A stretch of DNA of 64,000 nt from Micromonospora violae (GTDB lineage: Bacteria > Actinomycetota > Actinomycetes > Mycobacteriales > Micromonosporaceae), in assembly GCF_004217135.1 (NCBI RefSeq), contig NZ_SHKK01000001.1:2852001-2916000 (forward strand), in the 5' to 3' direction. A program made the translations under genes and the position numbers. Shown here one piece after another: positions 34,701-45,300 of the stretch. The notes below the pieces were generated by a model. It was not told the DNA's origin. It saw nothing but the letters and a program-made list of their open reading frames with translations, and searched no databases. Positions within the stretch are counted from its first letter, which is position 1. Each line of letters begins with the position of its first letter.

Positions 34701-36352
34701 TCGGGGCTGGCCCAGTCGACGGCGGGCAGCTCCCGGAACGGCTGGAAGCCGGACCAGCCGGCGTCGTCGGTGCGGGCCACGAAACCCGCCGGTACGGTGC
34801 CGAGCTGGACCAGTTCGATCCGGCCGTCACCGTTCACGTCGACCAGTTGCTGGCGCCCGCCGGCCAGGTCGGTCAGCGACGGCACGGTGGGCAGCGCGAC
34901 GACCGGGCCGATCCGGCCGCCGCCGAGGTTCGGCCGGTAGTAGAGGGCACCCTCGTGCCCGGTCAGCACCCCGGCGAGCCCTTCGCCGTCCAGGTCCACC
35001 CACAGCTCGGTACGCCCGTCCACACCGGCCGGCAGGTTCTCCAGGCTGCCCCGCTCCAGTTCCCGGGTGGTCGCCGCGATGGTGGCAGGTGTGTATTCGA
35101 AGGTCACCGGGGGCAGGGCGGTACTGGTGTACCCGCCATCGGCGGTCGGGGCGTAGCCGCGCTGCGTCACCCCGATCAGGGTGGACAGCACCGGCCCGCT
35201 GGCGTATTCCAGCTCCACCGCGCGGACCAGGCAGTCCGCGCCCACCCCGGGCTCGTCGGGGAAGTGGTGGAACATCAGGATCCGCCGGCACAGCCGGTAG
35301 GTGCGGACCTCGAATCCCGCGCGGTACGTGGAGAACGGGTCCGGCCGACAGGTCCAGTCCCCGCCGTCCGTGGGCAGTGGAGTGTCCGGGTCGTGCTCGC
35401 CGTAGTCGAACACCACCTCGAAGAGCCAGCCGGCGTCGGCGAGCTGAGCCGGCGTCAGGTCCACCGGGCGTCGGCCGTCGGGGTCGAGCAGCGGCACCGT
35501 GTTGCCGTAACGCACCGACTTGAGGTACCGGTTGGCGTCCCGGTCGGTGCGGTGCCGTTCGTGCGGCCGGTCCAGGTCCAGGCCGGTGGCGTCCTCGGCC
35601 TTGTAGGTGTAAGTGACCGCGTTACCCCGATCGTCCCGGGTCTCGCAGAGCAGCCAGGTGTGCACCCGCCCGCCCCGGCCGATGCGGGAGGCGCCGTCGC
35701 GGCCGTACACGGCCAGCAGGTTCGACCCGGACAGGGTGCGCCAGTGCACGTCACCGTCGGAGTCCCGGGTCCACCGCTCGATGCGGGCGAACGCCCCTTC
35801 GGTGCGGGGCCGAAACCGCTGCACCGTGTGCCCGGCGACCGGGGTGCCGCCGGGCACCGGGATCAGATCGTCCTCCCCGGACAGCAGGAAGGTGTCGGTG
35901 TCGTCGTAGCGGGGCAGGCCGCGGTCGGTGCGCCGGCTGATGGCCGGTACGGGCAGCTGCCAGCCAAGGCCGAACGGGCCGTTCCCGGCGCCGGAGTCGT
36001 AGCTGAGCGTCAGGTCGGGTTGGAACCCGGCCCGGCCCCCACTGACCGGGACGGGAACGGACATCCCGCCGGTCCCGGTGACCGGGTGGGCGGCGAACGT
36101 CTCGCCGATGGCCCGGATCGCGCCGCCGCCGGTGGGCAGGCTGATCGGCGGTGCGCCGAGCCCTGGGCCGGCCACGCCCCGACCGGCCGGCGGCGACCCG
36201 GCACCGGACGCGTCGGTCGGCGGCCCGCCCGCTCCGAATGCCCCACCGCCGCCGCCGGGGTCACCGGCGCCGGTCGGGTCGGCGGAGCCACGCCACCGGG
36301 AGCCGGGCCCCGGCCCCCACGACCCGCCGCCGACCGGATAGCTGGTCGTCAC
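28706..36352 (-). CDS. Tc toxin TcB-TcC fusion protein with C-terminal toxin segment
   Basis: 2548 residues from GTG 36352; GGGGGAG before it overlaps the TcA stop. After a Gly/Pro-rich lead come a SpvB-type domain (about 60-340), FG-GAP-like motifs (VNGDGRIELVQL, LTGDGRPDLLLAG, MSGDGLTDLV, VDGTGVMDLCYLG at about 500-680) as in TcB, TcB middle domains, then RHS/YD repeats (about 1290-2100). The RHS core ends with RWASTDPGGFVDGGNLF and NNPVGMADPAG at about 2099-2127, the TcC self-cleavage region. The last 421 residues are the variable cargo: a lead, a long polyproline linker (about 2209-2248), a possible nuclease-like region (about 2275-2380) and a hydrophobic Gly/Ala-rich tail. Such fusions form the cocoon that delivers the cargo through TcA. 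Confidence 0.93.
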   Translation of the reverse strand: MTTSYPVGGGSWGPGPGSRWRGSADPTGAGDPGGGGGAFGAGGPPTDASGAGSPPAGRGVAGPGLGAPPISLPTGGGAIRAIGETFAAHPVTGTGGMSVPVPVSGGRAGFQPDLTLSYDSGAGNGPFGLGWQLPVPAISRRTDRGLPRYDDTDTFLLSGEDDLIPVPGGTPVAGHTVQRFRPRTEGAFARIERWTRDSDGDVHWRTLSGSNLLAVYGRDGASRIGRGGRVHTWLLCETRDDRGNAVTYTYKAEDATGLDLDRPHERHRTDRDANRYLKSVRYGNTVPLLDPDGRRPVDLTPAQLADAGWLFEVVFDYGEHDPDTPLPTDGGDWTCRPDPFSTYRAGFEVRTYRLCRRILMFHHFPDEPGVGADCLVRAVELEYASGPVLSTLIGVTQRGYAPTADGGYTSTALPPVTFEYTPATIAATTRELERGSLENLPAGVDGRTELWVDLDGEGLAGVLTGHEGALYYRPNLGGGRIGPVVALPTVPSLTDLAGGRQQLVDVNGDGRIELVQLGTVPAGFVARTDDAGWSGFQPFRELPAVDWASPDLLLLDLTGDGRPDLLLAGDTVLTWHESLAEAGYGPARPALWPADDDRGPRLLRSDDRQSVFLADMSGDGLTDLVRVRDGSVCYWPNVGYGRFGAKVEMDDAPWFTGPDEFDPARVLLTDVDGTGVMDLCYLGRREVRLWYNQSGNGWSAPAELPALPHLTPDSTVTVTDLLGAGTGCLVWSSPLPGDVTGPVRYLDLAADGKPHLLTRVVNNLGGETTIRYAASTAFQLADRRAGTPWLTGLPFPVQVVERVEQVDRIAGTRLVTSYRYHHGHYDGVEREFAGFGMVEQVDGESFVDHVLGVEAVDGNQDTSPELFQPPVTTRTWYHTGAHLDLSAEWYAGRHLPPVELPAGISAAELRESRRALRGLPLRQEVYSYDGTAAQEHPYGVVEQTYQVQRLDARVFVAVEREAVSLSYDREPDEPRISHRLNLVLGPYGTVVQAAAVVYGRTTPDPELPAEVTAEQRRRHVTYGEQRYTPDIDETLPVPAYRIRAAYEAVGHELTGLAPAGPLFTRAELLAGFAAATPIGYEVVADEVSAKRRLLSRSQVRFRDNALTPLPAGQWDSLGLGHQTYQLAFTPAALAASYGTAVTDGDLAAAGYVHLDGDPDWWIPSGELRFPADPAAHFYLSNGARDALGMATAVTFDGYHLLTERVTIDQAAWSVTTAVNDYRVLGPSLVTDPNGQRRAVRYDELGRVVASTLLGRPGAGDGDTLDDPTLTFTYDPFNWMVNGQPAYSHGRHRERHGPTNPRWLESYEYSTGTGGVAITKSRVHPGRALEVGQDGVAVEVDADPRWVGTGRTVVNNKGNPVKRYQPYFSTTHEYEDAAALREIGATAIRYYDPLGRAVLTRYPDGTLSRVESTAWSHRLFDANDTVLDSQWYAERGSPAASDPEPADPATRAAWLAAAHADTPSVIHFDSLGRAVYTVADRGAGQRFGVRTRGDLTGRSSDGYDALGRHIARSATAMHGAGVWSWSAEKGERWVFQDVLGGVRRIWDEHGRTFRTTYDALHRPVGVYVRESAGAERCVQYVVFGDRHPDAATLGLHGVPYLVFDPAGQVRIPEVDFKGNPRRAERRLAIDHVADPDWSPVAAAPDHAALLAAAAPLLENEVFGTAAEYDALNRPTVVTLPDATELRPTYLEGGMLGRLTARLRGQGVEVEFLSEQDYDALGRRRFARHGNGLVTEYFYDPMTFRLERLLTAGVRDLRYTYDPVGNLTRVAEPGAPTFFGNAAVPAASDYAYDPLYQLVRASGRELAGAPNDAIRDQTDVPPAASLTDPGAVRAYTEEYEYDPLGNLTVLRHRFRTQAGVGAGWTRHHRYAYQDDATDATNRLAATSVPGDADGGPYSAVYAHDAVGNLTVMPHLPALEWNVRDQLRRVDLGGGGEARFVYAASGQRLRKVVDRPGSVQLEWIFLGAVTVYRRRNRVTGTLQHERWTTTIADDTGPVAQVDVKTVDVGGFDPANPLGVPLIRYQLTNHLGSAALETDAAGTLISYEEYHPYGTTAYRYGRPGVDLSLKRYRFGGHEADDETGFCYAGARYYVPWLGRWASTDPGGFVDGGNLFRYCRNNPVGMADPAGFRPTTVIGPETHDISISEPHFTGSENPTVEDFRRYLSSHGATLDPRINNSNSVIYYQPNVTLNLEGGTWSEHPGGTWVLHAVLPPPAPPRPRPTPPPPPPEPPPAEPPPPAPEPPPEPPPADPGGEAPAAPGVTGGAAAHTAPAAEKFIWNFKFKGARGTFRGNILEWLYGVPWRDRGADFDLETATTVKQIKSTDDYGRAGNIAREATRDADAAIQANPSGTMAGKRSQAVIITETDAPASVGNAIRTATNPGRGRKIPATATAPEHVRGLPGRTGMVGKGLGVVGFGLSAFALWGDYQQGDWEMGVGDAFGAVGGALELYAIAVPGATVATVSAMTAGLVIGGIGLAAVSYVSMNRAAEAGDTPGVVAGAVGVGAGLAIAAGAIGVAAGSVVIAPVVLAVGIVAAIGVGIFHAGRYFDWW

Positions 36353-36361
36353 CGCTCCCCC

Positions 36362-39300
36362 TCAGCCGTCGAGCCGGTAGTGCAGCAGGACGATCAGGTC
36401 GGTCAGGCCGTCCGGATCGGCCGCCAGCGTGACCGGGGTGCCGAGGACCAGCGGATCGGACTGACCCACGCACTGGTGCAGGTCGGCGTCCCGGTTCAAC
36501 GTCACCGGGTCACCGGCCACCGTGAGGTCGTACGTCCCGGGATCACCGTCCACCCGGGCGTACCAGGTCACCTGGTCCATCACCGGCTGGTGGTCGCGGG
36601 CGAGGTACGGCAGGTGCTCCGGGCCGATGGTCAGCTCGGTGCTCTGCTGCTGGGTGAGCTGCCACCACTCGTCCGGGAACTGGTGGCGCAAGCTGTACGC
36701 CTGGTACAGCCCCGTCCGGCCGGCGTCGACAAGCATCTCGTTGAGCACCTCCCGCAGGGACTCCTCGACCAGGCCGCGCAGCGTCGAGCCGCCGTCGCGG
36801 GCCGTGTACCGCAGGTGCAGGATGATGTCGCTGATGCTGTCGTAGTCGAACTGGCGAACCGCCGTCGGCAGTTCCAGCCGCCAGGTGCCGATCGCACCCT
36901 TGCCCTCGAACGGCAGGTAGCGGTCGTCGGCGAAGTTCAGCTCGAACATGCCGCTGTCGCTGAGGCCGCTGCTGGTCGCGATCGACTCGATCCCGCCCAC
37001 GTTGTAGGCGAACCGGTCGTCGCCGGGCACCTCGGCGTACTTGTCCTTCGCGCTGGTGGCACCCTGCCGGGCCGCGGTGGAGGTGCGGTACCGGTTGCCG
37101 ATCAGGGAGAGCTTCGCGGTGACCGGGGTGTACGGGCCGGCCACGCACGGGATGGACAGGCTGACCGTGCGGAGCCGGCGGAAGTAGTGCCCGGGGTGGT
37201 CCAGGTCGAACAGCGCCTCCGGCACGTTGATCACGCAACTGCCGGTAGCCCGCAGCTCGATCAACGCCGCCGGGTCGAGCTGTGCCAGCGAGACGTGCCG
37301 GGTCAGCTCCCGTTCGCGGCTGTGCCGGTCAAGGTAGGCCACCTCCATCCGCTTCAGGTCGTGGCGCAGCGCGTCGGCCACGGTCAGCCCCTTGCGCAGG
37401 CTGTCCCAGTAGCCGGGTTGCAGGAACGTGGCCTCGCTGCCCAGCTCGTGGGCGAAGCACCGCTCGGCCTTCTTCGCCACGTCGAAGGCGAGTTGGTACG
37501 CCCCGAAGTAGACGGAACTGGCCCGGCTCACCATCCACTGGTACAGCTCGGTGTTGGTGTACTTGCCGCGCAGGTACTCCTCGGTGGCCCAGGCGTTGTC
37601 GGCTTCCCGGTCGTGCGCCGCCAGCTCGTCGGTGAGCATGGCCACATGCAGCCGCGCGGTGATCAGCTGCTGGTCGATCTGGGTCAACTCAAGACCGGCC
37701 AGCGCCGCCTGGTGTTCCCAGTCGTCCATCCGGCGGCGGTAGCCGCCCTGGTTGGCGGCCATCCCGGCGGCCTTGTCCAGGGCCCGGGCGATCGCCTCCA
37801 GGGTCATCACCGCGGAATCGGCGGCGGCACCGGCCTTGTCCCCGCCGAGGGTGAGGGTCACCGTGGGTGAGCCACCGAAGCCGGCGCCGCCGGCGGTGAA
37901 GTTCGGAATCAGCTTCAGCCCGCCGGACAGGATGTAGCCCACCGCGATCGCGGCCTCGCCGATCAACGACACCCCGGACAACGCGGTGGCGGTGATCTCC
38001 CAGGCGTTCATGTACGGCCGGCTGGCGTAGTAGCGTTGCCGCTCCTGCACCACGTCGCGACTCAGTTCCAGCGCGGCGACGTTGCCCTCGGCCTCGGCGA
38101 TGGTGGCGAGCTTGACCGCCCGCACTGCGTCGAGCAGGGCGATCTCCTGGCCCGCGCGCAGCCGGGCGAGTTGCTCGGCGTCCCGCTTCTCCATGGCCGC
38201 GAGCAGTCCGCCGCCCAGCTCACCGACGTACCCGACGAGTTCGGTGGCCTTCTGCGCCAGCACCCGGAACCGGTAGTTCGGCAGTGGTGCGCCGAGCCCG
38301 GCCAGGAACGACGAGACGGACATGCCTGCGGCGGCGGCCCGGACCAGCGCGCCCGGGTCGATCGGCGGTGAGAACAGGGCGAGCATGCTCTCCACCCCGT
38401 CGATGTTCTGGCAGTTGCGGATCTTGAACAGCCGGTCGGCGATCAGGTCCCACAGCCGGAGCATCTCCTCGTTGGGTGGGATGCAGAAGTACAGCGCCGA
38501 GTAGCTCAGCGGGCTGGGCAGTTCGGCCCCGCCGTGGGGCAGCAGGTCCAGGTCGGGGATCAAATTCTCCAGGTCCAGCAACGCGTTGCCGAACAGGTCC
38601 ACCTTGGCCTGGAGCTGGTTGACGGTGGCCGGCGCCGGGCTGACCAGCGGCGGCACCACGCTCGGCTTCGGCCCGAGCAGTTTGTCGGCCAGGATGTAGA
38701 GCTGGGTGGCCTGGGTGACGGATTCCCGGGTGAACTGCCGGAACAACTGGTCACCCCAGTCGACCAGGTTCTTGATGTAGTTGACCACCACGGCGAGCTG
38801 GTAGGCGACCGGCCGGCTGCGGGCCACCACGTGCGGGTTGAACGGCTTCGCCCGCCACTGCTCGACCGCGAACTTCAGGTCGGTGATGCTGGCCCCCGAC
38901 GGGTCGGCCGCGATCGCCGTGAGAATGTCGCCGATCCGCTGGTCGAGCAGCTCGGGCACCCCGGTCTGGAAGAACGGCTTGGTGACCCAGTACTTCTGCG
39001 GGGCGGCGGCGCCGTCGGCGGTGCCGACCGGGTTGAAGATGTGGTGGAACCAGGTCCGCGCCTCGGCGAACCGCTGGTCCCGGTTGAGCCGCAACGCGAT
39101 ATCGAACGGGAGGTGGTAGAACAGCTCCCAGTTGTAGCCCGCGTACGCGCCGTCCCCGGCGAAGTCCAGGTCCTCCACCGGGTACGGCGACACGACCACC
39201 GGCGCCGGCTGGTAGGTGGCGGCGAAGTCGAACCCCGTGTTGGTGAGCTGGGTAGTCCGACTCAGCAACGCCGGCACACCGGACCGGTAGACAGTGGCCC

Positions 39301-42300
39301 GCAGGAAACACAGCAGCGGGTGGTAGAAGTTCGCGAACTTCACCCCGTACGACAGGGTGCTGTAGACCTCGAACTCGGCGATCAGCCGGTGGTACTCCGC
39401 GTCCTCGGTCATCGCCTGCACGGCGGCCGCGAGGTCGTGCGCCGGGTCCTCGGCGTATCGGCGCAGGTACTCGGTGAGCAGCGCCAGCACGTCGCGGACG
39501 AACTGGTCCACATCGCTGTACGTCTTCTCGGTCCGGTCCGCTGGGTCCTCGGCGCGCCGGTCGTAGAAGCCCGGGATGATCACGTAGCCGCGGTCGTAGT
39601 CGCCGTAGAAGTACGGCATCAGGGTGCCCAGCGGCAGCACCGGCCGGCGGTCCTGGATGCCACGGGCGTTCTGCCACATCCCCAGCAGCATGATGATCCA
39701 GTCGAGCAACGACATCTGCATGGGGTACGTCACCCGGAACCGGCCGGGCGTCTGCGCCACCAGCGTCTGGTACGCGCCCATCAGCGGAGTGCTGATCGCC
39801 AGGTCGTTCTGCGTCCGGGAGACCAGCTCGGTGAACCGTTCGGCCAGCAGCTTGGTGTCCTTGAACACCGGGGACAGCAGCAGGCTGCCGGAAGCGCCGC
39901 CCGGCATCGGCTCCGGGTAACCCCGGCAGCCGGTCAGCGCGAACGAGCCGACGAACTGGGTGCCGGTGAGCACGCTGATCGCCTGGCCGGCCGCTCCGGC
40001 CGCGTACGCGAAGCAGGTGAACTCGTTCGCTGTGGGCAGGTCCTCCTGGTAGCCGCTGGCGGGGTAGTACAGCGCGTCCTTGGAGATCTTCTTCGGTTGC
40101 CAGCGGTCCTGCGTCCGCTCGCCGATGGCCAGTTGGATCCGCCACCGCCGGCGCGGACGTTCGGTCTCCGTGCCGCCCGGCGGGATGCCGTCCGGGTCCG
40201 GGATCTGGGAGGTCTGCGCCGTGTCCGTCTCCTCCGTGAAGACCGGCCAGGCCAGGGTGAGCCGTGTGTTGCGGTCGAAGGCGAGCAGGTGGTCGCCCGC
40301 GATGTCCAGCGGCACCCGCCGCCACGGCGTCCAGTACCGCTCCCGCTCGAACTGCCGGTGGTAGTACACCGTCGGGTCGCCGCCCCGGGTGCGGGCGAAC
40401 ACGTGCATGAGATGCCTGTCGTGCTGGTAGTAGCAGGCCATCACGTCCAGGTGCGCCAGGTCGTCCAGCTTCTCCAGGTATGCGACGGTGGCGTTCTCCA
40501 CCGCCAGATCGGTCAGCTCGTCCTGCTGCAACTGGTCGTCCAGCTCGGCGAACAGCTCCGACTTGTCGTCCCGCAACTCGGGCAGGATCCAGTTCTCCGG
40601 ATACAGGAAGATCTTCCGGTTGGCTTCCCACACCCGGTAGTTGGCCATCCAGTTCCACTGGTCCCAACCCGGATCCTCGGTGACCGCCGCCACGCTGTCC
40701 GGCTCCAGGCCCAACAGGCAGCGCTGCACGAACAACTGAACGGTGGCGTGCGCCTGCACGATGCGCGACGTCGCCATGCAGGCGCCCATCTCGACGTCGA
40801 TGAGGAAGTGGTCGTACAGGTCGTTGGTGTCGCGCAGCCCCGGGTTCTCGGCCAACAGGTACGCGACAAGCGCGTCCCGTTTGGCCACCCGCAGCCGGTC
40901 CTGCACCGCTTGCAGCACCCCGAACCACTCGGTCTCGGCGTACCGCGCCTTCAGTGCCTGGCGCATCGTGGCCGCCCCCGCGGCCGTGGTGACTGGCTGG
41001 CTCAGCGGCACCGCCGCCGCCACCGACAGGCCCAGCCGGCGCAGCAGGGTGAGCGCGTCGGCCAGCCGCTGGATCGTCGCCGGCGACCGGTACGCGGTGA
41101 GGTCCACCGCCGACAGGTCAAGGTGGGAATCCAGGTCAGCCAGCGCGGTGGCGTCCCAGCCACCGAGCTGCGCCAGCTGGGTGTGCACCTGCGTGGCGGT
41201 GGTGCCGGCTGCCAGGACCAGGTCGAACAGCCCGTGCACCGTCCACGGCGCGGCCGCGTCCAGCGGGTTCGGCACCGGTGGGTAGGTGCGGGCCAGCTCC
41301 ACCCCGGCGACCAACCGGATCCAGTCCGCCAACGAGGCCGGGGGCCGGCCGGTCTGGTAGGGCACCCGGTCCGGGGCCAGCCAGCCGAGCGGCCCGGCGT
41401 TCGCCAACAGCCAGCCAAGGTCCGCGTCGGGCACCGCCAACTGGTCGACGAGCCGGCTCACCACGTGCAGCAGGCGCAGCGCCCGGTACTGCTCGTCGAA
41501 CCCGGCCGGGGTGACCGCCGGCGGCGCCGGCGGCTCGTTCACCAGGTCCACCAGCGCGTCGTCGGTGAGCACCGCGAGCAGCGGCCGGGTCAGCTCCGCG
41601 CCAGCCAGCACGGTGCGAGCGGCGTCCGCCGAGAACCCGAAGGTGTCGGCCACCGCCGCCACCGCCAGGTCCTGCTTGGTACGGGTGTACGCGGCGCGGG
41701 ACAGGGCCGTGGTGATGGCCAGCAGCAGCGTGGTCTGCTCGGCCTCGGTGGGGTTGGCCACGATCGCGGCGGTTATCGCTGTGGTGTCCACCAGGGCGGC
41801 GAGCTTCGCGTCGACGAACTGCGCCGGGGTGGTCACCGGGTCGGCCCAACTACCGTCCACGACGGAGGTGAAGCTGGCCAGGTCCGCCTCGGTCATCCCC
41901 GGCACGGTGGCCAGCAGGGCACGCAGGCCCGGCAGGTTCTCCTCGGGCGGCGCCGCCGGGTCGACAACGGGCCGGGTCGCCGCGTACCCGCTCTGGTAGC
42001 CGGCCTGCAACCCGGCGAGCACCGCGGTCAGCGTCTCGTCCGGCAGGTCCCGCGCGGGCAGGTCGTCGGCTTCGTGTCGGAGCAGGTAACGCAGGTCCGC
42101 CGGGCGGATTCCGGTGCCGGCCCGGGCGGCGTCGAACCGCTCGACGAAGGCCAGCGCGGTGGCCGGTGCGGTGAGCGGGTCCGAGCCGATCAGATCCTTC
42201 ATGATCAGGTACTCGGCGGCGGTGAGCCCGAGCGCGCGGGCCAGCTGCGTCGCGGCGTACACCTCGTGCAGGCCGACGGTGCTGACGATCGCCGGGGCCG

Positions 42301-45300
42301 GCAGGTCGGCAACCAGCAGCGCGGTGTCCGCCGTCGTGGCCCCCAGGCAGGTCGCCAGGTACGCCTCATGTGCCGACAGCGGAACACCCGAGCCGGGTGT
42401 GGTCAGCTCCGCCTGCTCGTTGGCGAGCACATTGGCGGGCTCGAACGCGTCGAGGACCGGGCCGTTCGCCGTGTTCCGGAACACGTCCGCGTAGCGCGCC
42501 TCGTCCAGCGGCGCGAACAGGTCGACCACCTCGGGCAACAGCAGCCCGAGCCGGGCCGCCAGCCGGTGCAGCGCCGCCACCGTGACCAGGAGGTCGTCGT
42601 CCAGGGTGCCGCCGCCCAGCGCGTCGGCCCGGATGGCCCGGTCCAGCAACCGCGGCGTCCAGCCGGTGCAGGCCGGGGCGCGCAGCAGGCGCAGGAACCG
42701 GTGGATCCGGTCCAGGCGCGCGTCGGTGAGCTGCTGGATCCGCTTGGCGCTGAGGTCGGACCCGGTGTCCAGGTGCTTGACGAACATGACGTTGCCCGGG
42801 TTGACCCAGGCCAGCGCCAGCAGCTCGGTCAACTCCCGGTAGTCCAGGCGCGCCCGAGCGAGGAAGTTGTCCACCCGGGCGATGCCGCCCAGAGCGACGA
42901 GCGGCGCGGTGTTCCAGATGTCGTCCTGGGCGGTCGGGTCGGAGGTGACCACCAGCTGCCGCTGCGCGTCGCTGATCCCCAGCTCCTCGGCGGCGATGGC
43001 CTCGGCGCTCGGGCCGGCCGGCCGGCGCAGCGCCCGCATCAGGTCGGCCCGGGCGATCTCGAACTGGGCGAAGTAGCTGCGGGTCTCCTCGTGCGCCAGG
43101 TCGAACGGCAGGGTGAACGAGTAGCGGCTGTCCGCCAGCACCGTGTAGGCGGCGGCATTCACGTACTGCGGCGCAGCTGCCAGCTCCCGCGCGGTGCCGG
43201 TGCTCTGACGCAGTCGGCACACGAACCACCCGCCGGCCCCGTCCGGGGTCGCCTTGGCCACCACGCCGATGTCACGCACCACCCGGGCCCCGGCCAGGTC
43301 CGGTTCGTACACCAGGGAACGGTCGGTGAACGGCCACCCCTGGCCCTGCAACAGGCTCAGCAGCCCCGCCGACGGCGCCTCCACCGGATCGACGCCGCCG
43401 CTCAGCGGGCCGCCGAACGCCAAGCCCGCGTCCGGCGCCACCGCCTCCTCCAGCAGTTCGCACACCAGGTCCAGGTAGGGCAGCGGAAGGTCGGTGTCCT
43501 CGCAGCTCAGATCCAGGTCACCGAGGTCCGGCCGGCGGCCGTACAGAACGTCCCGGGCGACCCTGGTGGCGGGCCCCGGCGTGTCGGCGTCGGTGACCAG
43601 CCGGTTGCCGAGGAACTGAAGAACGTCCACCAGGTACGCGGCGGCGCTGTGCACGCTGCGGCACGGCTCGCAGTAGCTGGAGTCGGCGAGCTGGAACAGG
43701 CTGCTCAGGTTGGGGAAGTCGGCGCTGACCGGGGTGAGGTCCGGGGCCGCCGAGCCGCCCAGGGCCTGCACCGGCAGCGCCCGCGCCGCGCTCTGCAGCT
43801 CGCCGGCCAGCAGCCCACTCGCCACGTGCACGTCCACCGCCCGGCGATACACCGACCGGGCCTGCTCGTCGGTGAACCGGCCGGTGTGCACGGCGGTGGC
43901 CACGAAACGCGTCTCACCGAGGGCGTGGATCCGGGCCGCCGACGGCACGTCGGCCGCCAGCAACGCCGTCGTCTGCCGGTAGGTCGGCGCCAGTTTGAAG
44001 ATGCGCTGCGCGGCCTTGAGCGCCGACCGCCCGGTCCGCAGCCGCTCCGGGTGCTCGCGCAGCAGCCGCTCCACGTTGCCGGTCGCGAGGTCGAAGTCCG
44101 GATTCGCGGTGAGCAGTTCGAGCACCGTGTCCCGGTGCCCGCCGAAGGCGTGCGCGGCGGAGGTAACCCGCTCGGGGGCTGCGTCGCGTTCGAGCTGCGC
44201 GGTGAAGGCCGTGGTCGGGTAGCGCTTCTCCAGTTTGCGGGCCAGCGCGCCGGCGTGCAGGTCGATCAGCTCCGGCCGGACCGGCTGACCGGCGACCCGG
44301 ACATCCGCCGTGGTGTCCCGTAACACCCGCCGCCAGTCCGCCGGGGCCAGCCGGGCCAGCCGCCGTACGTCCTCCGCCCGCTCGATCCCCTCGCGGTCGC
44401 GGACCCGGTCGACAATCGACTCGTCGTAGCCCAGCACGTCGGCCAGCACGCTCGCCGCGCCGGCCGCCTCGGCCGCCGACCGGTCGGGAAACGCCGCCGC
44501 TTCGGCCAGCCGGGCGATCAGCCCGGGCAGGTCACCGGCGGCGTCGGCGGCCAGGAGGCTCTGCACCCGCTCGTGCGCGCCGTCGGCGAGGAACCGCTCC
44601 ACCCGCCCGTACAGCACCTTCGGCCGTTCCTGCGTCACGTACTCCTTGGCCTCGGACCGCACCCGGGCCAGCCGGTCGAGGATCCGGTCCAGCTCGCCGA
44701 GCAGGTCCTCGGGAACGTACCGATGGCGCACGGCGTCGGCGACGGCGCTGCGGACGGTGTGCTCGTCGAGCAGGGCGATGTCGTAGTACAGCGGCCGCAG
44801 CTCGGTGTTCAGGTCGACATCGAACCGGGCGAGCGCCGCGCCGGTGCGGCTCGCGGTCAACAGCGTCCGCTCGGCGAACAGCGCGTAACCGAACACCGCC
44901 GGAAGCTTGTAGGACGCCGCCAATTTCTGCGCCACACCGAAGTGGGCCAGCGCCGTCGCGGGCAGTCCGGTCTCCGCGGCCAGGAACGTCACGTCCTCGG
45001 CCTCGTCGTCCTGCCGCAGCTCGTACAGCGGCACCTCGCCGAGCAGCGGCACGATGGTGGCGAGGATCCTTTCGTACTCACTGCGTTCCCGGTCCCCGCC
45101 ACCGGAGAGATCCACGGTGAGTACGGCCAGCTCAGGGGCGTTGAACAGCACCGCGCTCAGCGGCGGGTCGGACAGCAGGCGATCACCAGCGGACACCCGG
45201 ACGAACAGGTCGGCGGACTGCTTCTCGGATCGAACGAACTGGTCCCGCGAATAGTCGACGCGATACAACCCGTCGTCCCCGGTGATCGCCTCGCCGAGCC

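Noticed and set aside
34625..37870. 1081-codon plus-strand frame spanning the TcB/TcA junction
   Set aside because: Antisense shadow across two real genes, with no domain and low-complexity composition.
38534..44323. 1929-codon plus-strand frame opposite the TcA gene
   Set aside because: It is rich in Arg, Val, Gly, Gln and His in the pattern produced by the antisense of high-GC coding DNA; the minus frame has clear TcA domains.
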